Below, in pieces: positions 1 through 9,804 of a stretch of DNA of 64,000 nt. Under the pieces are notes generated by a model that saw only the letters and a list, made by a program, of their open reading frames with translations, was not told where the DNA came from and did no database searches. Numbering within the stretch: position 1 is the stretch's first letter; each line of letters starts with the position of its first letter. The stretch is taken from contig NZ_LNJZ01000005.1 of NCBI RefSeq assembly GCF_002866065.1, positions 354,144-418,143 on the forward strand, given 5' to 3'. The DNA is from Thiopseudomonas denitrificans. Lineage in GTDB: Bacteria; Pseudomonadota; Gammaproteobacteria; Pseudomonadales; Pseudomonadaceae. The position numbers and the translations under genes are program-made.

Positions 1-46
1 GATCAACTGGCAGGCACGGCCTGGAAAATCCACACGGGAAACGATT

Positions 47-1585
47 TTGCTCACTACATCATGGACCCTGCAAGCCTGGATGTTGCTGGCGGGCGGGCTC
101 GGTATTGCGGTACTGGCAGGGCTGCTAAGCGCGGTGCTGCAGGGTGGGCGCATGCGCCAGCTATTGCTGCAACTGCAGGACAGCCGCCTGCAGGCAAACA
201 GCCACGAACATCAGCTGGCCCGGGCCTCGGCCGAGGTCGAGCGGCTGGAGTGGGAGCTGGATGAAGCCCGCGAACAGGTGCAGCACCAGCAGCGCCAGGG
301 CCAGCAATACCTGCAGCAGCACCACGCAAGCGAAAAACAGCTGGAAGCGCTGCGCGAGCGCTATCGGGCAGTATATGGCCAGTTGGAACAGACACGCTCA
401 CAGCTGCAGCAGGAACAGCAGGCCTGTCAGGCCATGCAGGACAGGCAGCAGCAGATGGCCACCGAGCATGCCGAGCTGAAAACCAGCCTGCAGGCGCGGG
501 AAGAGCATTTCCAGCAACAGCTGCAGCAGCTGGATGACAGCCGCCAGTTGCTGGCAAAGGAGTTTGAAAACCTGGCCAACCGCATCTTCGAGGAAAAGGG
601 CAAGGCGTTTACGCAAACCAGCCAGGCCGGTATCGACAGCCTGCTCAAGCCCTTTCGTGAACAGATCGACGGTTTCCAGAGGCGGGTCAACGAAGTGCAT
701 GATGCCGCGCTGCAGGGCAACGCCAGTCTGAGCACGGAAATCCGCAAGGTGCTGGAAGCCGGACTGCAGATGAGCACCGATGCCAACAATCTGGTGTCTG
801 CCCTGAAAGGGGATTCGCAGCAGCGCGGTGCCTGGGGCGAGGCTCAGCTGCAGCGCACCCTGGAGCTGGGCGGGCTGATCGCGGGTGATCATTATGAAGT
901 GCAGCGCAGTTTTCGTGATGCTGAAGGGCGTCTGAAACAGACGGACTTTCTCATCCGCTTGCCGGACGGCAAGCATCTGGTCATTGACAGCAAGGTGACG
1001 CTGAATGCGTACCAGCAACTGGTTGCGGCACAGGATGCCGAGCAGGGGCAACAGGCGCTGTCGGCGCATTTGCAGGCCGTGCGCCGCCACATTGATGATT
1101 TGGCCGGCAAGGACTATAGCAACTTGCCTGGTGTACACAGCCCGGGATTTGTCCTGATGTTCATGCCGGTCGAGCCGGCGTTTATCGAGGCTCTGCGCCA
1201 TGACAGGACGCTGTTCGAGTACGGGGTGCGCAAGAATGTCGTGCTGGTTTCCCATACCACGCTGATTCCGGTATTGCGCACGGTGTCCAGCCTGTGGATG
1301 CTGGAACGCAGCCAGCAGGAGGCACGGGAGATCAGTGACCGCGCCGGCGATATCTACAATCAGGTGTGTCTGGTCGCCGAGCGGCTGATGCGGCTGGGCA
1401 ATACACTGGGTACGGTCAGCAATCACTACAACAGCGTGGTGACTTCACTGTCCGGGCAGCAGGGGCTGCACGGCAAGGTTGAGCGTTTTGCGCAGCTGTC
1501 GGCACGGGTCAACAAGAACATGCCCGGGCTGGAGCCGCGTCACCTGGATTTTGAAACCGGCCGTCTGCAGCTGGATGAGTCCTGA
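47..1585 (+). CDS. rmuC: DNA recombination protein RmuC
   Basis: RmuC-family protein (about 512 aa), thought to limit recombination at inverted repeats through a nuclease-like fold. Residues about 10-32 form one hydrophobic N-terminal anchor, residues about 35-185 are a Gln/Glu/Leu-rich coiled coil, and the rest is the conserved RmuC domain, with the stretch LKGDSQQRGAWGE followed by DFLIRLPDGKHLVIDSKV. The chosen start is TTG at 47, which keeps the whole anchor and has GGGAA upstream; an ATG twelve codons in would cut into it. The gene lies alone before a promoter-bearing gap. The family call is firm; the start is less certain. Confidence 0.93.
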   Translation: MLTTSWTLQAWMLLAGGLGIAVLAGLLSAVLQGGRMRQLLLQLQDSRLQANSHEHQLARASAEVERLEWELDEAREQVQHQQRQGQQYLQQHHASEKQLEALRERYRAVYGQLEQTRSQLQQEQQACQAMQDRQQQMATEHAELKTSLQAREEHFQQQLQQLDDSRQLLAKEFENLANRIFEEKGKAFTQTSQAGIDSLLKPFREQIDGFQRRVNEVHDAALQGNASLSTEIRKVLEAGLQMSTDANNLVSALKGDSQQRGAWGEAQLQRTLELGGLIAGDHYEVQRSFRDAEGRLKQTDFLIRLPDGKHLVIDSKVTLNAYQQLVAAQDAEQGQQALSAHLQAVRRHIDDLAGKDYSNLPGVHSPGFVLMFMPVEPAFIEALRHDRTLFEYGVRKNVVLVSHTTLIPVLRTVSSLWMLERSQQEAREISDRAGDIYNQVCLVAERLMRLGNTLGTVSNHYNSVVTSLSGQQGLHGKVERFAQLSARVNKNMPGLEPRHLDFETGRLQLDES

Positions 1586-1653
1586 GCAGTCCGCTGCCGG
1601 ATGTCATGGCAGCGCTGCAGCTGTCCCGTGAAAACACGGACGGATTTTATCGG

Positions 1654-1684
1654 TTGACGCTGGTCGGGCCTGCTGGCGTATCAT
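1654..1684 (+). promoter_or_regulatory. Sigma-70-like promoter for the DUF2789 gene
   Basis: TTGACG at 1654-1659 and TATCAT at 1679-1684 are separated by 19 nt, a little longer than ideal. The predicted transcript would start near 1691 and carry a leader of about 75 nt to the ATG at 1765. Confidence 0.45.
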
Positions 1685-1764
1685 GGGGCCGAGGTTTGAC
1701 AGGAGCGAGCGCCTGCAGTCGGGCGTTTGCAATCAGAGTAGCCTGCTAGAAAGAGGGTGACGCC

Positions 1765-2019
1765 ATGATTACCGCAACTCCCCGCATGACCAACCTGTTT
1801 TTGCAGCTGGGTCTTGATTCGAGCCAGGAAGGAATCGAGCGCTTCTTGCTGGAAAATGAACTGCCTGAGGACGTGCATATTCTGGAGGCTCCGTTCTGGA
1901 GCGAGTCCCAGGTTGAACTGCTGCGTGAACTGCTGTGTGCTGATGCCAACTGGTCGCTGGTGGTTGACCAGCTCAGCGAAGCGCTGCGTGCTTGCGTGTG
2001 CCAGGAAGGTAAAAAGTAA
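1765..2019 (+). CDS. DUF2789 family protein
   Basis: Small 84-aa acidic protein without signal peptide or membrane segment. The pattern NLFLQLGL, then an acidic helix, then APFW and LLRELLCADANW, VVDQLSEAL matches the DUF2789 family that is common in Pseudomonas and relatives. Function is unknown. AGAGGG sits just upstream of the ATG, a promoter-like pair is visible at 1654-1684, and a strong terminator follows at 2079, so it is probably a single-gene transcript. Confidence 0.85.
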   Translation: MITATPRMTNLFLQLGLDSSQEGIERFLLENELPEDVHILEAPFWSESQVELLRELLCADANWSLVVDQLSEALRACVCQEGKK

Positions 2020-2078
2020 CCTGCACGGGCGGAGCAAGGCCGGTTCCTTGCCGTTCGTCCGTTGCCATTGAGCTGTTC

Positions 2079-2108
2079 CGGCCCTGCTGTGTGCGGGGCC
2101 GTTTTGTT
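2079..2108 (+). terminator. Rho-independent terminator after the DUF2789 gene
   Basis: CGGCCC at 2079-2084 pairs with GGGCCG at 2096-2101 across an 11-nt loop and is followed directly by TTTTGTTT. Confidence 0.8.
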
Positions 2109-2149
2109 TGTGCGGATCATCGCCGGCTGGCCGGCAGGAAGAGGATCGG

Positions 2150-2905
2150 GTGCCTGATTTTTATACCGTGCTGATGCTGGTCGGATTCGGCTTTCTCGGC
2201 GCGTTCATCAATGCCATTGTCGGCGGTGGCGGGCTGATTACCGTGCCGGCCCTGCTGGCGGTTGGCCTGCCCCCGGCTGTGGCCATCGGTACCAACAAGC
2301 TGGCGGCGGCCACCGGCAACCTGACCAGCATGCTGACCTTCATGCGTGCCGGCAAGGTGGACTGGCGCCTGCTGTGGCCGGTGCTGCCCTGGGTATTCGT
2401 GGCGTCGATGTGTGGTGCAGTGGCGGTACACCAGATTTCACCGCAAATCCTGCAGCCGCTGGTGATTGTGCTGCTGGTGGTGGTGCTGTTGTACAGTCTG
2501 TGGAAGAAAGACCTGGGGCGTTTGCAGTCAACCGTTGCGATGACGCCCAGGCGCAAGCTGCTGGCCTGCGGGCTGGTGGTCGGGCTCGGTTTCTATGACG
2601 GTTTTTTCGGCCCGGGTACCGGCTCGTTCATGATCATGGCGCTGTTGTTCATGGGCATGGACTTTGTCCGCGCCGCCGGCAGTTCGAAGCTGCTCAACCT
2701 GACCAGCAACACCGCCGCCATGCTGACCTTCATGTGGCTGGGCAGTGTCCACTATGTCTATGGGCTGATCATGGCTGCCGCCATGATGGCGGGAGCCTAT
2801 GCCGGTTCACGCATGGCGCTGAGCCGGGGCACGGCTTTTGTGCGGATGCTGTTCATTGCCGTGACTTCGGTGCTGATCCTGAAAAACCTGTATGACCTGC
2901 TGTAG
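2150..2905 (+). CDS. TSUP (TauE/SafE) family membrane permease
   Basis: Integral membrane protein of about 251 aa with around eight hydrophobic segments. The N-terminal [19 protein letters not shown] stretch ([17 protein letters not shown]) and its second-half counterpart [14 protein letters not shown] are the paired signatures of the TauE/SafE (TSUP) family, which exports sulfite, sulfoacetate or related organosulfur anions. The substrate cannot be told from sequence. The GTG start at 2150 is chosen because AGGAAGAGG lies five bases before it; the open frame extends upstream to a TTG at 2108, but that start would sit in the preceding terminator. Confidence 0.88.
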   Translation: MPDFYTVLMLVGFGFLGAFINAIVGGGGLITVPALLAVGLPPAVAIGTNKLAAATGNLTSMLTFMRAGKVDWRLLWPVLPWVFVASMCGAVAVHQISPQILQPLVIVLLVVVLLYSLWKKDLGRLQSTVAMTPRRKLLACGLVVGLGFYDGFFGPGTGSFMIMALLFMGMDFVRAAGSSKLLNLTSNTAAMLTFMWLGSVHYVYGLIMAAAMMAGAYAGSRMALSRGTAFVRMLFIAVTSVLILKNLYDLL

Positions 2906-2951
2906 CCGGACAGGGCGCGACATCGGCGGTGCGTTTAGCGCCGCACAACGG

Positions 2952-2957
2952 TATAAT
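2952..2957 (+). promoter_or_regulatory. Consensus -10 box before proA
   Basis: A perfect TATAAT lies 35 nt before the proA ATG. The -35 region (GTGCGT at 17-nt spacing) is poor, so this would need help from an activator or be weak. Confidence 0.35.
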
Positions 2958-2991
2958 CCCGCATTTGTTCATGTGCAGGGTGAGGATTTCC

Positions 2992-4257
2992 ATGACTGAT
3001 GACGTTTTAGCCTACATGCAGCGCCTGGGACAGGCTGCCCGTGAAGCTTCCCGTGTGCTGGCCAGTGCGCCGACCGCACAGAAGAATCGGGCCCTGCTGG
3101 CTGCCGCCGATGAACTGGACGCCGCCCGTGCCAGCCTGCTGGAGGCCAATGGCAAGGACATGGACGCCGGCCGTGCCAATGGCCTGGATGATGCCATGCT
3201 TGACCGCCTGGAACTGACCCCGGCGCGCATCGACGAGATGATCGAGGGCCTGCGCCAGGTCGCCACCCTGCCGGACCCGATCGGCGAGATCCAGGACATG
3301 CGTTATGTGCCGTCCGGCATCCAGCTGGGCAAGATGCGCGTGCCGCTGGGCGTGATCGGCATCATCTACGAATCCCGTCCGAACGTGACCATCGAAGCGG
3401 CCAGCCTGTGCCTGAAGTCCGGTAACGCGACCATTCTGCGTGGCGGCTCCGAGGCCATCCACTCCAACCGTGCCATTGCCGAATGCCTGGACCGGGGTCT
3501 GGAAACTGCCGGCCTGCCGGCCAGTGCCGTGCAGGTGGTGGAAACCACCGACCGTGCCGCCGTGGGTGCGCTGATCACCATGCCCGAGTACGTGGACGTT
3601 ATTGTGCCGCGCGGCGGCAAGGGCCTGATCGAACGTATCTCGCGTGAGGCCAAGGTGCCGGTGATCAAGCATCTGGACGGTGTTTGCCACGTCTATGTGG
3701 ACGTGGACGCCGATGCTGAAAAAGCCATTCGTGTTGCCGACAACGCCAAGACCCAGCGTTATGCGCCCTGTAACGCCATGGAAACCCTGCTGGTGCATAA
3801 CTCCCAGGTTGAGAGCGTGCTGCGCCCGCTGGTGAAAGTACTGCAGGACAAGGGTGTCGAACTGCGTGGTTGTCCGCGCTGCCTGGAACTGTTTGCCGGC
3901 GACATGGTTGCCGCCACCGAGCAGGACTGGGACGAAGAATACAATGCGCCGGTGCTGGCGATCCGCATTCTGGACTCGGTTGACGAGGCGATTGCCCATA
4001 TCAACCGCCACGGCTCGCAGCATACCGACAGCATCATCACCGAAAACTTCACCACGGCACGGCGCTTCCTCACCGAAGTGGACTCCAGCTCGGTGATGGT
4101 CAACGCCTCGACCCGTTTTGCCGACGGTTTCGAATACGGCCTGGGTGCAGAAATCGGCATTTCCACCGACAAGCTGCACGCCCGGGGCCCTGTCGGCCTG
4201 CTCGGCCTGACCAGTGAAAAATACGTGGTGTTTGGCGACGGACACATTCGTGGCTAA
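2992..4257 (+). CDS. proA: Glutamate-5-semialdehyde dehydrogenase (gamma-glutamyl phosphate reductase)
   Basis: Second step of proline synthesis: NADPH-dependent reduction of gamma-glutamyl phosphate. The 421-aa product has the usual length and an aldehyde-dehydrogenase fold; the probable catalytic cysteine is C260 in [11 protein letters not shown]. The ATG at 2992 is preferred over upstream GTG because GTGAGGA precedes it and it gives the family N-terminus. A good -10 (TATAAT at 2952-2957) lies just upstream, though no convincing -35 is visible. It heads the run proA-nadD-rsfS-rlmH, which has the same order in Pseudomonas. Confidence 0.97.
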   Translation: MTDDVLAYMQRLGQAAREASRVLASAPTAQKNRALLAAADELDAARASLLEANGKDMDAGRANGLDDAMLDRLELTPARIDEMIEGLRQVATLPDPIGEIQDMRYVPSGIQLGKMRVPLGVIGIIYESRPNVTIEAASLCLKSGNATILRGGSEAIHSNRAIAECLDRGLETAGLPASAVQVVETTDRAAVGALITMPEYVDVIVPRGGKGLIERISREAKVPVIKHLDGVCHVYVDVDADAEKAIRVADNAKTQRYAPCNAMETLLVHNSQVESVLRPLVKVLQDKGVELRGCPRCLELFAGDMVAATEQDWDEEYNAPVLAIRILDSVDEAIAHINRHGSQHTDSIITENFTTARRFLTEVDSSSVMVNASTRFADGFEYGLGAEIGISTDKLHARGPVGLLGLTSEKYVVFGDGHIRG

Positions 4258-4900
4258 AAAAATCGGCATTCTGGGAGGAACCTTCGATCCGGTACACATA
4301 GGTCATTTGCGCAGCGCCATCGAGGTGCTGGAAGACTGTGAACTGGATGAGGTCCGCCTGATTCCGGGTGCGGTACCGCCGCACCGTGCCACGCCCATGG
4401 TGGGTGCGCAGCAGCGGCTGGACATGGTCCGGCTGGCCGTCGAAGGCGTTGCCGGCCTGAGCGTGGATGATCGTGAGTTGAGGCGGGAAGGGCCTTCGTG
4501 GAGCATTGACACTCTGGTGTCGCTACGCGAGGAATTGCCGTCACAGGCGCAACTGTATTTCATTCTGGGGCAGGATGCCTTTGCCGGGTTGCCGGGCTGG
4601 CACCGCTGGCAGGAAGTCCTGCTGCATTGCCACCTGCTGGTATTGCAGCGCCCCGACATGCCGGCTGCCTTGCCGGATGCATTGCAACAGCTGTTGCAGC
4701 AGCGGCAGGTGGCGCACCACTCCGGGCTGCAGGGGCCGGGCGGGCAGATTGCGCTGCTTGAGCAGCCGCCGCTGCCGGTTTCGGCCACAGCCATTCGCGG
4801 TGCCCTGGCGGAGCAACGCAACATACGTTTTCTGGTACCGGATGCGGTCCGGGATTACATTCAGCAGCATGGCCTGTACGGGGCCATTCATTCCATTTGA
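4250..4900 (+). CDS. nadD: Nicotinate-nucleotide adenylyltransferase
   Basis: Transfers AMP from ATP to nicotinate mononucleotide, giving deamido-NAD. The N-terminal nucleotidyltransferase motif [11 protein letters not shown] and the C-terminal PVSATAIRG motif are both present, and the length (216 aa) matches Pseudomonas NadD. The start is taken at GTG 4250, which overlaps the end of proA by 8 nt; an earlier in-frame GTG at 4214 would add residues not typical of the family. Translational coupling with proA is likely. Confidence 0.95.
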   Translation: MAKKIGILGGTFDPVHIGHLRSAIEVLEDCELDEVRLIPGAVPPHRATPMVGAQQRLDMVRLAVEGVAGLSVDDRELRREGPSWSIDTLVSLREELPSQAQLYFILGQDAFAGLPGWHRWQEVLLHCHLLVLQRPDMPAALPDALQQLLQQRQVAHHSGLQGPGGQIALLEQPPLPVSATAIRGALAEQRNIRFLVPDAVRDYIQQHGLYGAIHSI

Positions 4901-4914
4901 ATCAAGTGAGTTTT

Positions 4915-5265
4915 ATGCAAATCGAACAACTGGTGACAACCCTGATTGCCGAGCTGGAAGAAGGCAAGGCCAAAGACATCGTTCAGATTGATGTCCGCGA
5001 CAAAACCAGCATTACTGACTACATGGTGATTGCCAGTGGTACGTCCGGACGTCACGTCAAGGCGCTGGCACAGGCGGTTATTGAAAAAGCCAAGGAAAAC
5101 GGTATCCAGCCGCTGGGCAATGAAGGCCTGAGCGTCGGCGAGTGGGCGCTGATTGACCTGGACGAGGTGGTGGTGCATGTCATGCAGGAAGAGACCCGCA
5201 GCTTCTATGACCTGGAGCGCCTGTGGCAGGGAGCCGAGCAGAACCGTGGCCAGGATGCGATCTGA
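4915..5265 (+). CDS. rsfS: Ribosome silencing factor RsfS
   Basis: 116-aa member of the RsfS/Iojap family, which binds uL14 on the 50S subunit and blocks subunit joining when nutrients are short. The core [19 protein letters not shown] and the following [14 protein letters not shown] are diagnostic. The ATG at 4915 has AAGTGAG upstream; an in-frame TTG at 4897 overlaps nadD and is less likely. It sits between nadD and rlmH, its standard position. Confidence 0.95.
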   Translation: MQIEQLVTTLIAELEEGKAKDIVQIDVRDKTSITDYMVIASGTSGRHVKALAQAVIEKAKENGIQPLGNEGLSVGEWALIDLDEVVVHVMQEETRSFYDLERLWQGAEQNRGQDAI

Positions 5266-5733
5266 GTGCGCATCCGCCTGATTGCCGTGGGCAGCAAAAT
5301 GCCGGGCTGGGTAGAGGAAGGCTGGCGCGAGTACGTCAAGCGGCTGCCGGCAGAGATCCAGCTGGAACTGGTTGAGATTCCGCTGGTCACCCGCAAGAAG
5401 AATGCTGACGTGCGGCGCCTGATCCAGCAGGAAGGGGATGCCATGCTGGGCAAAGTGCTGCCCGGGGAACGGATTGTCACGCTTGAGGTCAATGGCAAAC
5501 CCTGGAGCTCCGAGCAGCTGGCGGCCGAGCTGGATCGCTGGCGACTGGATGCCCGCACCGTCAACCTGATGATCGGTGGCCCGGAAGGACTGGCGCCGCA
5601 GGTGCAGGCGCGCAGCGAGCAGCAGTGGTCACTGTCGCCGCTGACCTTGCCGCATCCGCTGGTGCGCATCGTGGTCGGCGAGCAACTGTACCGTGCCTGT
5701 ACCATTCTCAGTGGTCATCCCTATCACAAATAA
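5266..5733 (+). CDS. rlmH: 23S rRNA (pseudouridine-1915 N3)-methyltransferase RlmH
   Basis: SPOUT-class methyltransferase that modifies pseudouridine 1915 in helix 69 of 23S rRNA. Length (155 aa) equals the family norm, and the knotted SAM-binding region is visible as LMIGGPEGL and [19 protein letters not shown]. It starts with GTG immediately after the rsfS stop codon, so the two are probably translationally coupled. Confidence 0.96.
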   Translation: MRIRLIAVGSKMPGWVEEGWREYVKRLPAEIQLELVEIPLVTRKKNADVRRLIQQEGDAMLGKVLPGERIVTLEVNGKPWSSEQLAAELDRWRLDARTVNLMIGGPEGLAPQVQARSEQQWSLSPLTLPHPLVRIVVGEQLYRACTILSGHPYHK

Positions 5734-5744
5734 GTACTGAACCA

Positions 5745-7649
5745 ATGCCGCCAGCCATCCGCCTCAAAGACCATCAACGCGACCAGCGGCTGATTCGCCG
5801 CCGCCTGGTGGTGACGGCAGCCTTTGTCTTGCTGTTGACTGCAGTGCTGATTGCGCGGATGTACTTTCTGCAGGTGATGCAGTACGAGCACCATTCGACC
5901 CTGGCCGAGAACAATCGCATCCATGTGCAGTCGCTGCCGCCGACCCGGGGCCTGATCTATGACCGCAATGGCGTGGTGCTGGCCGACAACCGGCCGAGTT
6001 TCAGTCTGACCCTGACCCGCGAACGCGCCGGCAGCTGGAAACAGGTGCTGGCCGACATCATCGATATCCTGGAGCTGGACGAACAGGAGCTGGATGCCTT
6101 CGTCAAGCGGGTCGAACAGGGTCGTCGTCCCTTCGAGCCGGTGCCGGTGCTGTTCGAGCTGACGGAAGAGCAGATAGCCCGTATTGCCGTCAACCAGTAC
6201 CGCCTGCCGGGTGTCGAGGTGGAGGCGCAAATGGTGCGCCACTACCCGTTTGGCGAGCAGTTTGCCCACACCGTCGGCTATGTCGGGCGCATCAATGAAA
6301 ATGACCTGAAACGTCTCGATACTGTCCAGTACAGCGGTACCCACCATACCGGCAAGCTCGGTGTCGAGCGCTTCTATGAAGACCAGCTGCATGGCAAGGT
6401 CGGTTACGAAGAAGTGGAAACCAATGCCCGTGGCCGTGTTTTGCGGGTGTTGAAGCGGGTCGAGCCGCAAAGCGGGCAGGATATCTATCTGTCGCTCGAC
6501 ATCAAGCTGCAGCAGGCTGCCAAGAACGCGCTGGCCGGCCGGCGTGGTGCCATTGTCGCGCTGGACCCCAACAACGGCGAGGTGCTGGCGATGGTCAGCG
6601 AGCCCAGCTACGACCCCAACCCCTTTGTCACCGGTATCGGTTTCAAGGCCTATGCCGAGCTGCGCGACTCGATCGACCAGCCGCTGTATAACCGGGTGTT
6701 GCGCGGGCTTTATCCGCCCGGTTCCACCATCAAGCCGATGGTGGTGCTGGCCGGGCTGGATGCCGGGGTGATCACGCCGGCAACACGGGTCTATGACCCC
6801 GGCTATTACCAGCTGCCCAACAACAGCCACAAATACCGCAACTGGAACCGTAACGGCGACGGCTGGGTCGGACTGGAGCTGGCTGTGGCACGTTCCAACG
6901 ATACCTATTTTTACGACCTGGCCCACAAGCTGGGCGTCGACCGGCTGCACGAATACATGACCCTGTTCGGTTTCGGCCGCCGGGTTGCGCTGGACATGTT
7001 CGAGGAAAGCGCCGGCCTGATGCCGTCGCGCCAGTGGAAGCGCGACCGTTACCGGCAGGTCTGGTACCCGGGCGAGACGCTGATTCTCGGCATTGGCCAG
7101 GGTTACATGCAAAGCACGCCGTTGCAGCTGGCGCAGGCCACCGCGCTGGTTGCATCCCGCGGCAAGTGGGCAAAGCCCCATCTGGCGCGCACGGTGGGTG
7201 GTGAGCCGGTGGTGGATGAAGATCCGTATCCGGACATCCAGCTGGCCAACCCGTTGCACTGGGAGCATGCCCGCCAGGCAATGGAGGCGGTGATGCATGG
7301 AGAACGGGGTACCGCGCGCGCTACCGGCAAGGACTCACCCTACCGGATTGCCGGCAAAAGCGGCACTGCCCAGGTGGTGGCGATCAAGCAGGGTGAAAGG
7401 TACGACCGCAACAAGGTCCAGGAGCGCCATCGTGACCATGCCCTGTTCGTTGCCTATGCGCCGGCCGACAAGCCGGAGATTGCGGTTTCCGTGATGGTGG
7501 AAAATGGTGAGTCCGGCTCGTCTGTTGCCGCGCCGGTGGCCCGGGCGGTACTGGATGCCTGGCTGCTGCCGGAAGAAACGGACGCTGCACAAGAGGCAGA
7601 GACCAACGCGGATGCGCCGGCGCTGGCCGGGCAGGAGGCAGGACAATGA
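5745..7649 (+). CDS. mrdA: Penicillin-binding protein 2 (elongasome transpeptidase)
   Basis: 634-aa D,D-transpeptidase that cross-links peptidoglycan during cell elongation together with RodA. A single N-terminal membrane anchor (about residues 21-40) is followed by the PBP dimer domain and the transpeptidase domain with the nucleophile motif STIK at 327-330, SND at 384-386 and a C-terminal KSGTAQ box. The ATG at 5745 gives the standard short cytoplasmic tail; longer reading would enter rlmH. The stop overlaps the rodA start as ATGA. The Asp/Glu-rich C-terminal tail (about 25 residues) is variable in the family. Confidence 0.97.
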   Translation: MPPAIRLKDHQRDQRLIRRRLVVTAAFVLLLTAVLIARMYFLQVMQYEHHSTLAENNRIHVQSLPPTRGLIYDRNGVVLADNRPSFSLTLTRERAGSWKQVLADIIDILELDEQELDAFVKRVEQGRRPFEPVPVLFELTEEQIARIAVNQYRLPGVEVEAQMVRHYPFGEQFAHTVGYVGRINENDLKRLDTVQYSGTHHTGKLGVERFYEDQLHGKVGYEEVETNARGRVLRVLKRVEPQSGQDIYLSLDIKLQQAAKNALAGRRGAIVALDPNNGEVLAMVSEPSYDPNPFVTGIGFKAYAELRDSIDQPLYNRVLRGLYPPGSTIKPMVVLAGLDAGVITPATRVYDPGYYQLPNNSHKYRNWNRNGDGWVGLELAVARSNDTYFYDLAHKLGVDRLHEYMTLFGFGRRVALDMFEESAGLMPSRQWKRDRYRQVWYPGETLILGIGQGYMQSTPLQLAQATALVASRGKWAKPHLARTVGGEPVVDEDPYPDIQLANPLHWEHARQAMEAVMHGERGTARATGKDSPYRIAGKSGTAQVVAIKQGERYDRNKVQERHRDHALFVAYAPADKPEIAVSVMVENGESGSSVAAPVARAVLDAWLLPEETDAAQEAETNADAPALAGQEAGQ

Positions 7650-8788
7650 GCCGCTTTGACCGGACACTCAGCCAGGGCGACGTGTTCCAGGCACGCACGC
7701 CTTTCTTGCAGCGCATCCATATCGATGGCTGGCTGGTGCTGTTGTTGCTGCTGGTGGGTGCCGGTGGCATCTTCATCCTGTATTCGGCCGGCAGTAAAAG
7801 CGAGGCCCTGCTGACCAAACAGCTCAGCTCGTTTGGCATCGGTTGTTTGGCGATGATGGTGATAGCCCAGATCGATCCACGCCTGATGGCCCGCTGGGCG
7901 GCACCGGCCTACCTGGTCGGGGTCGGGCTGTTGCTGGTGGTGGAAATCATGGGGCACAAGGCCATGGGTGCTACCCGCTGGATCAACATTCCCGGGGTGA
8001 TGCGCTTTCAGCCGGCCGAACTGATGAAGATTTTCATGCCGTTGACGCTGGCCTGGTATGTGGCACGCCACAATTTGCCGCCCAGTTTCAAGCATATCGC
8101 CATTAGCCTGGTGCTGATTGTCGTACCCTTTTTGCTGATTGCCCGCCAGCCGGACCTGGGTACCGCGCTGTTGGTGCTGATGTCCGGCCTGTTTGTGCTG
8201 TTTCTCGGTGGCTTGCGCTGGCGCTGGATTCTGGCGGCGCTGGCGGCGGTGGTGCCGGCCGGTTTTGTCATGTGGAATTTCTTCATGCGCTCGTACCAGA
8301 AGCAGCGCGTGCTGACCTTTCTCAACCCGGAAAGTGACCCGCTGGGCAGCGGCTGGAATATCATCCAGTCCAAGGCGGCGATCGGCTCCGGTGGTGTACT
8401 GGGCAAGGGCTGGTTGCTCGGTACCCAGTCGCATCTGGACTTTCTGCCGGAAAGCCATACCGACTTCATCATCGCCGTGCTGGCTGAAGAGTTCGGCCTG
8501 GTCGGCGTCTGCCTGCTGCTGCTGGGTTATCTGTTGCTGGTGTTTCGCGCACTCTACATCACGCTGCATGCGCAGACGGTATTCGGCAAGTTGCTGGCCG
8601 GCTCGCTGACGCTGACGTTTTTCATCTATGTATTTGTCAATATCGGCATGGTCAGCGGCTTGTTGCCGGTGGTTGGCATCCCCTTGCCGTTCATCAGCTA
8701 TGGTGGCACCTCGATTGTCACCCTGTTATCCAGTTTTGGCATTCTCATGGCTGTCCACACCCATCGCAAGTGGATCGCCCAGACTTAG
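7646..8788 (+). CDS. rodA: Rod-shape-determining SEDS glycosyltransferase RodA
   Basis: SEDS-family peptidoglycan polymerase working with PBP2 in the elongasome. The 380-aa product has about ten hydrophobic segments, and near the C-terminus the family motif PLPFISYGGTSIV. The ATG overlaps the mrdA stop (ATGA). The conserved Asp region is LPESHTDFIIAVLAEEFG. Confidence 0.97.
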   Translation: MSRFDRTLSQGDVFQARTPFLQRIHIDGWLVLLLLLVGAGGIFILYSAGSKSEALLTKQLSSFGIGCLAMMVIAQIDPRLMARWAAPAYLVGVGLLLVVEIMGHKAMGATRWINIPGVMRFQPAELMKIFMPLTLAWYVARHNLPPSFKHIAISLVLIVVPFLLIARQPDLGTALLVLMSGLFVLFLGGLRWRWILAALAAVVPAGFVMWNFFMRSYQKQRVLTFLNPESDPLGSGWNIIQSKAAIGSGGVLGKGWLLGTQSHLDFLPESHTDFIIAVLAEEFGLVGVCLLLLGYLLLVFRALYITLHAQTVFGKLLAGSLTLTFFIYVFVNIGMVSGLLPVVGIPLPFISYGGTSIVTLLSSFGILMAVHTHRKWIAQT

Positions 8789-8802
8789 GAGCTTTTTGAC
8801 CC

Positions 8803-9804
8803 ATGGTTTTTACAACCGGAAAAAAACTGCTGGCCGCTGTGCTGGTTTCGGCCGGCATGCTGGCCGGTGCACAGGCGGCAGACTATGCGCGGCATCCGCT
8901 GGCGCTGGAGCTAATGGCCGAAATGCGCGATGAGTTCGGCTTCACGGAAGAACGTCTGCAACAGGTATTTGCCCTTGCGCACAAACAGCAGGGCATTCTT
9001 GATGCCATTTCCCGCCCCGCCGAACGGGTCAAGCCCTGGAAGGAATACCGGCCGATTTTCTTGACGCGCCAGCGCATCGACAAGGGTTTGCAGTTCTGGG
9101 CGGAAAATGAAGAGGCCCTGGCACGTGCCGAAAAAGAATACGGCGTGCCGGCCGAGTTCATCGTTGCCATCATCGGTGTCGAGACCTTCTATGGCGGCAA
9201 CACCGGGCGTTACTCCGTGCTGGATGCGCTGTCCACACTGGCCTTCGATTACCCGCCTCGGGCACCATTCTTCCGTGGCCAGCTCAAGCAGTTCCTGCTG
9301 CTGACCCGTGAGGAACAGCTTGAACCGGCCAGCCTGAAAGGCTCCTACGCCGGCGCCATGGGCCTGCCGCAGTTCATGCCGGGCAGCTTCCGCGCCTATG
9401 CCGTGGACTTCAACGGCGATGGCCGTATCAATATCTGGACCGATGCCGAAGATGCCATTGGCAGCGTGGCCAACTATTTCATCGAGCACGGCTGGCAGCC
9501 GGGGCAGAAAGTGGCAGTACCGGCCACCCTGAAGAATGAACAGGCCGAACAGGGGCTGACCGGCGGGCTGGACCCGAAGCATAGCATGAAAGAACTCAAG
9601 GCATTGGGCTGGCAGGCACAGCAGAAGGTTGCGGGGAAAACCCGCGTGACGGCATTTCGCTTCGATGGCGAATCCGGGGTTGAATACTGGCTGGGTTTGC
9701 CCAACTTCCAGGCAATAACCCGCTATAATCGTAGCGAAATGTATGCCATGGCCGTGACCCAGCTGGCCGAAACACTGGCCAGTGAATTCAAGGAAACCCG
9801 ATAA
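8803..9804 (+). CDS. mltB: Lytic murein transglycosylase B
   Basis: Family-3 lytic transglycosylase that cleaves the glycan backbone with formation of 1,6-anhydroMurNAc ends. A Sec signal peptide (about residues 1-25, predicted cleavage after AQA) without a lipobox suggests a soluble periplasmic form, like the SltB1 branch of Pseudomonas. The catalytic glutamate is E127 in GVETFYG, and GAMGLPQFMP and DFNGDGRINIW are also typical. TAGGAG precedes the ATG. Its stop overlaps the rlpA start. Confidence 0.94.
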   Translation: MVFTTGKKLLAAVLVSAGMLAGAQAADYARHPLALELMAEMRDEFGFTEERLQQVFALAHKQQGILDAISRPAERVKPWKEYRPIFLTRQRIDKGLQFWAENEEALARAEKEYGVPAEFIVAIIGVETFYGGNTGRYSVLDALSTLAFDYPPRAPFFRGQLKQFLLLTREEQLEPASLKGSYAGAMGLPQFMPGSFRAYAVDFNGDGRINIWTDAEDAIGSVANYFIEHGWQPGQKVAVPATLKNEQAEQGLTGGLDPKHSMKELKALGWQAQQKVAGKTRVTAFRFDGESGVEYWLGLPNFQAITRYNRSEMYAMAVTQLAETLASEFKETR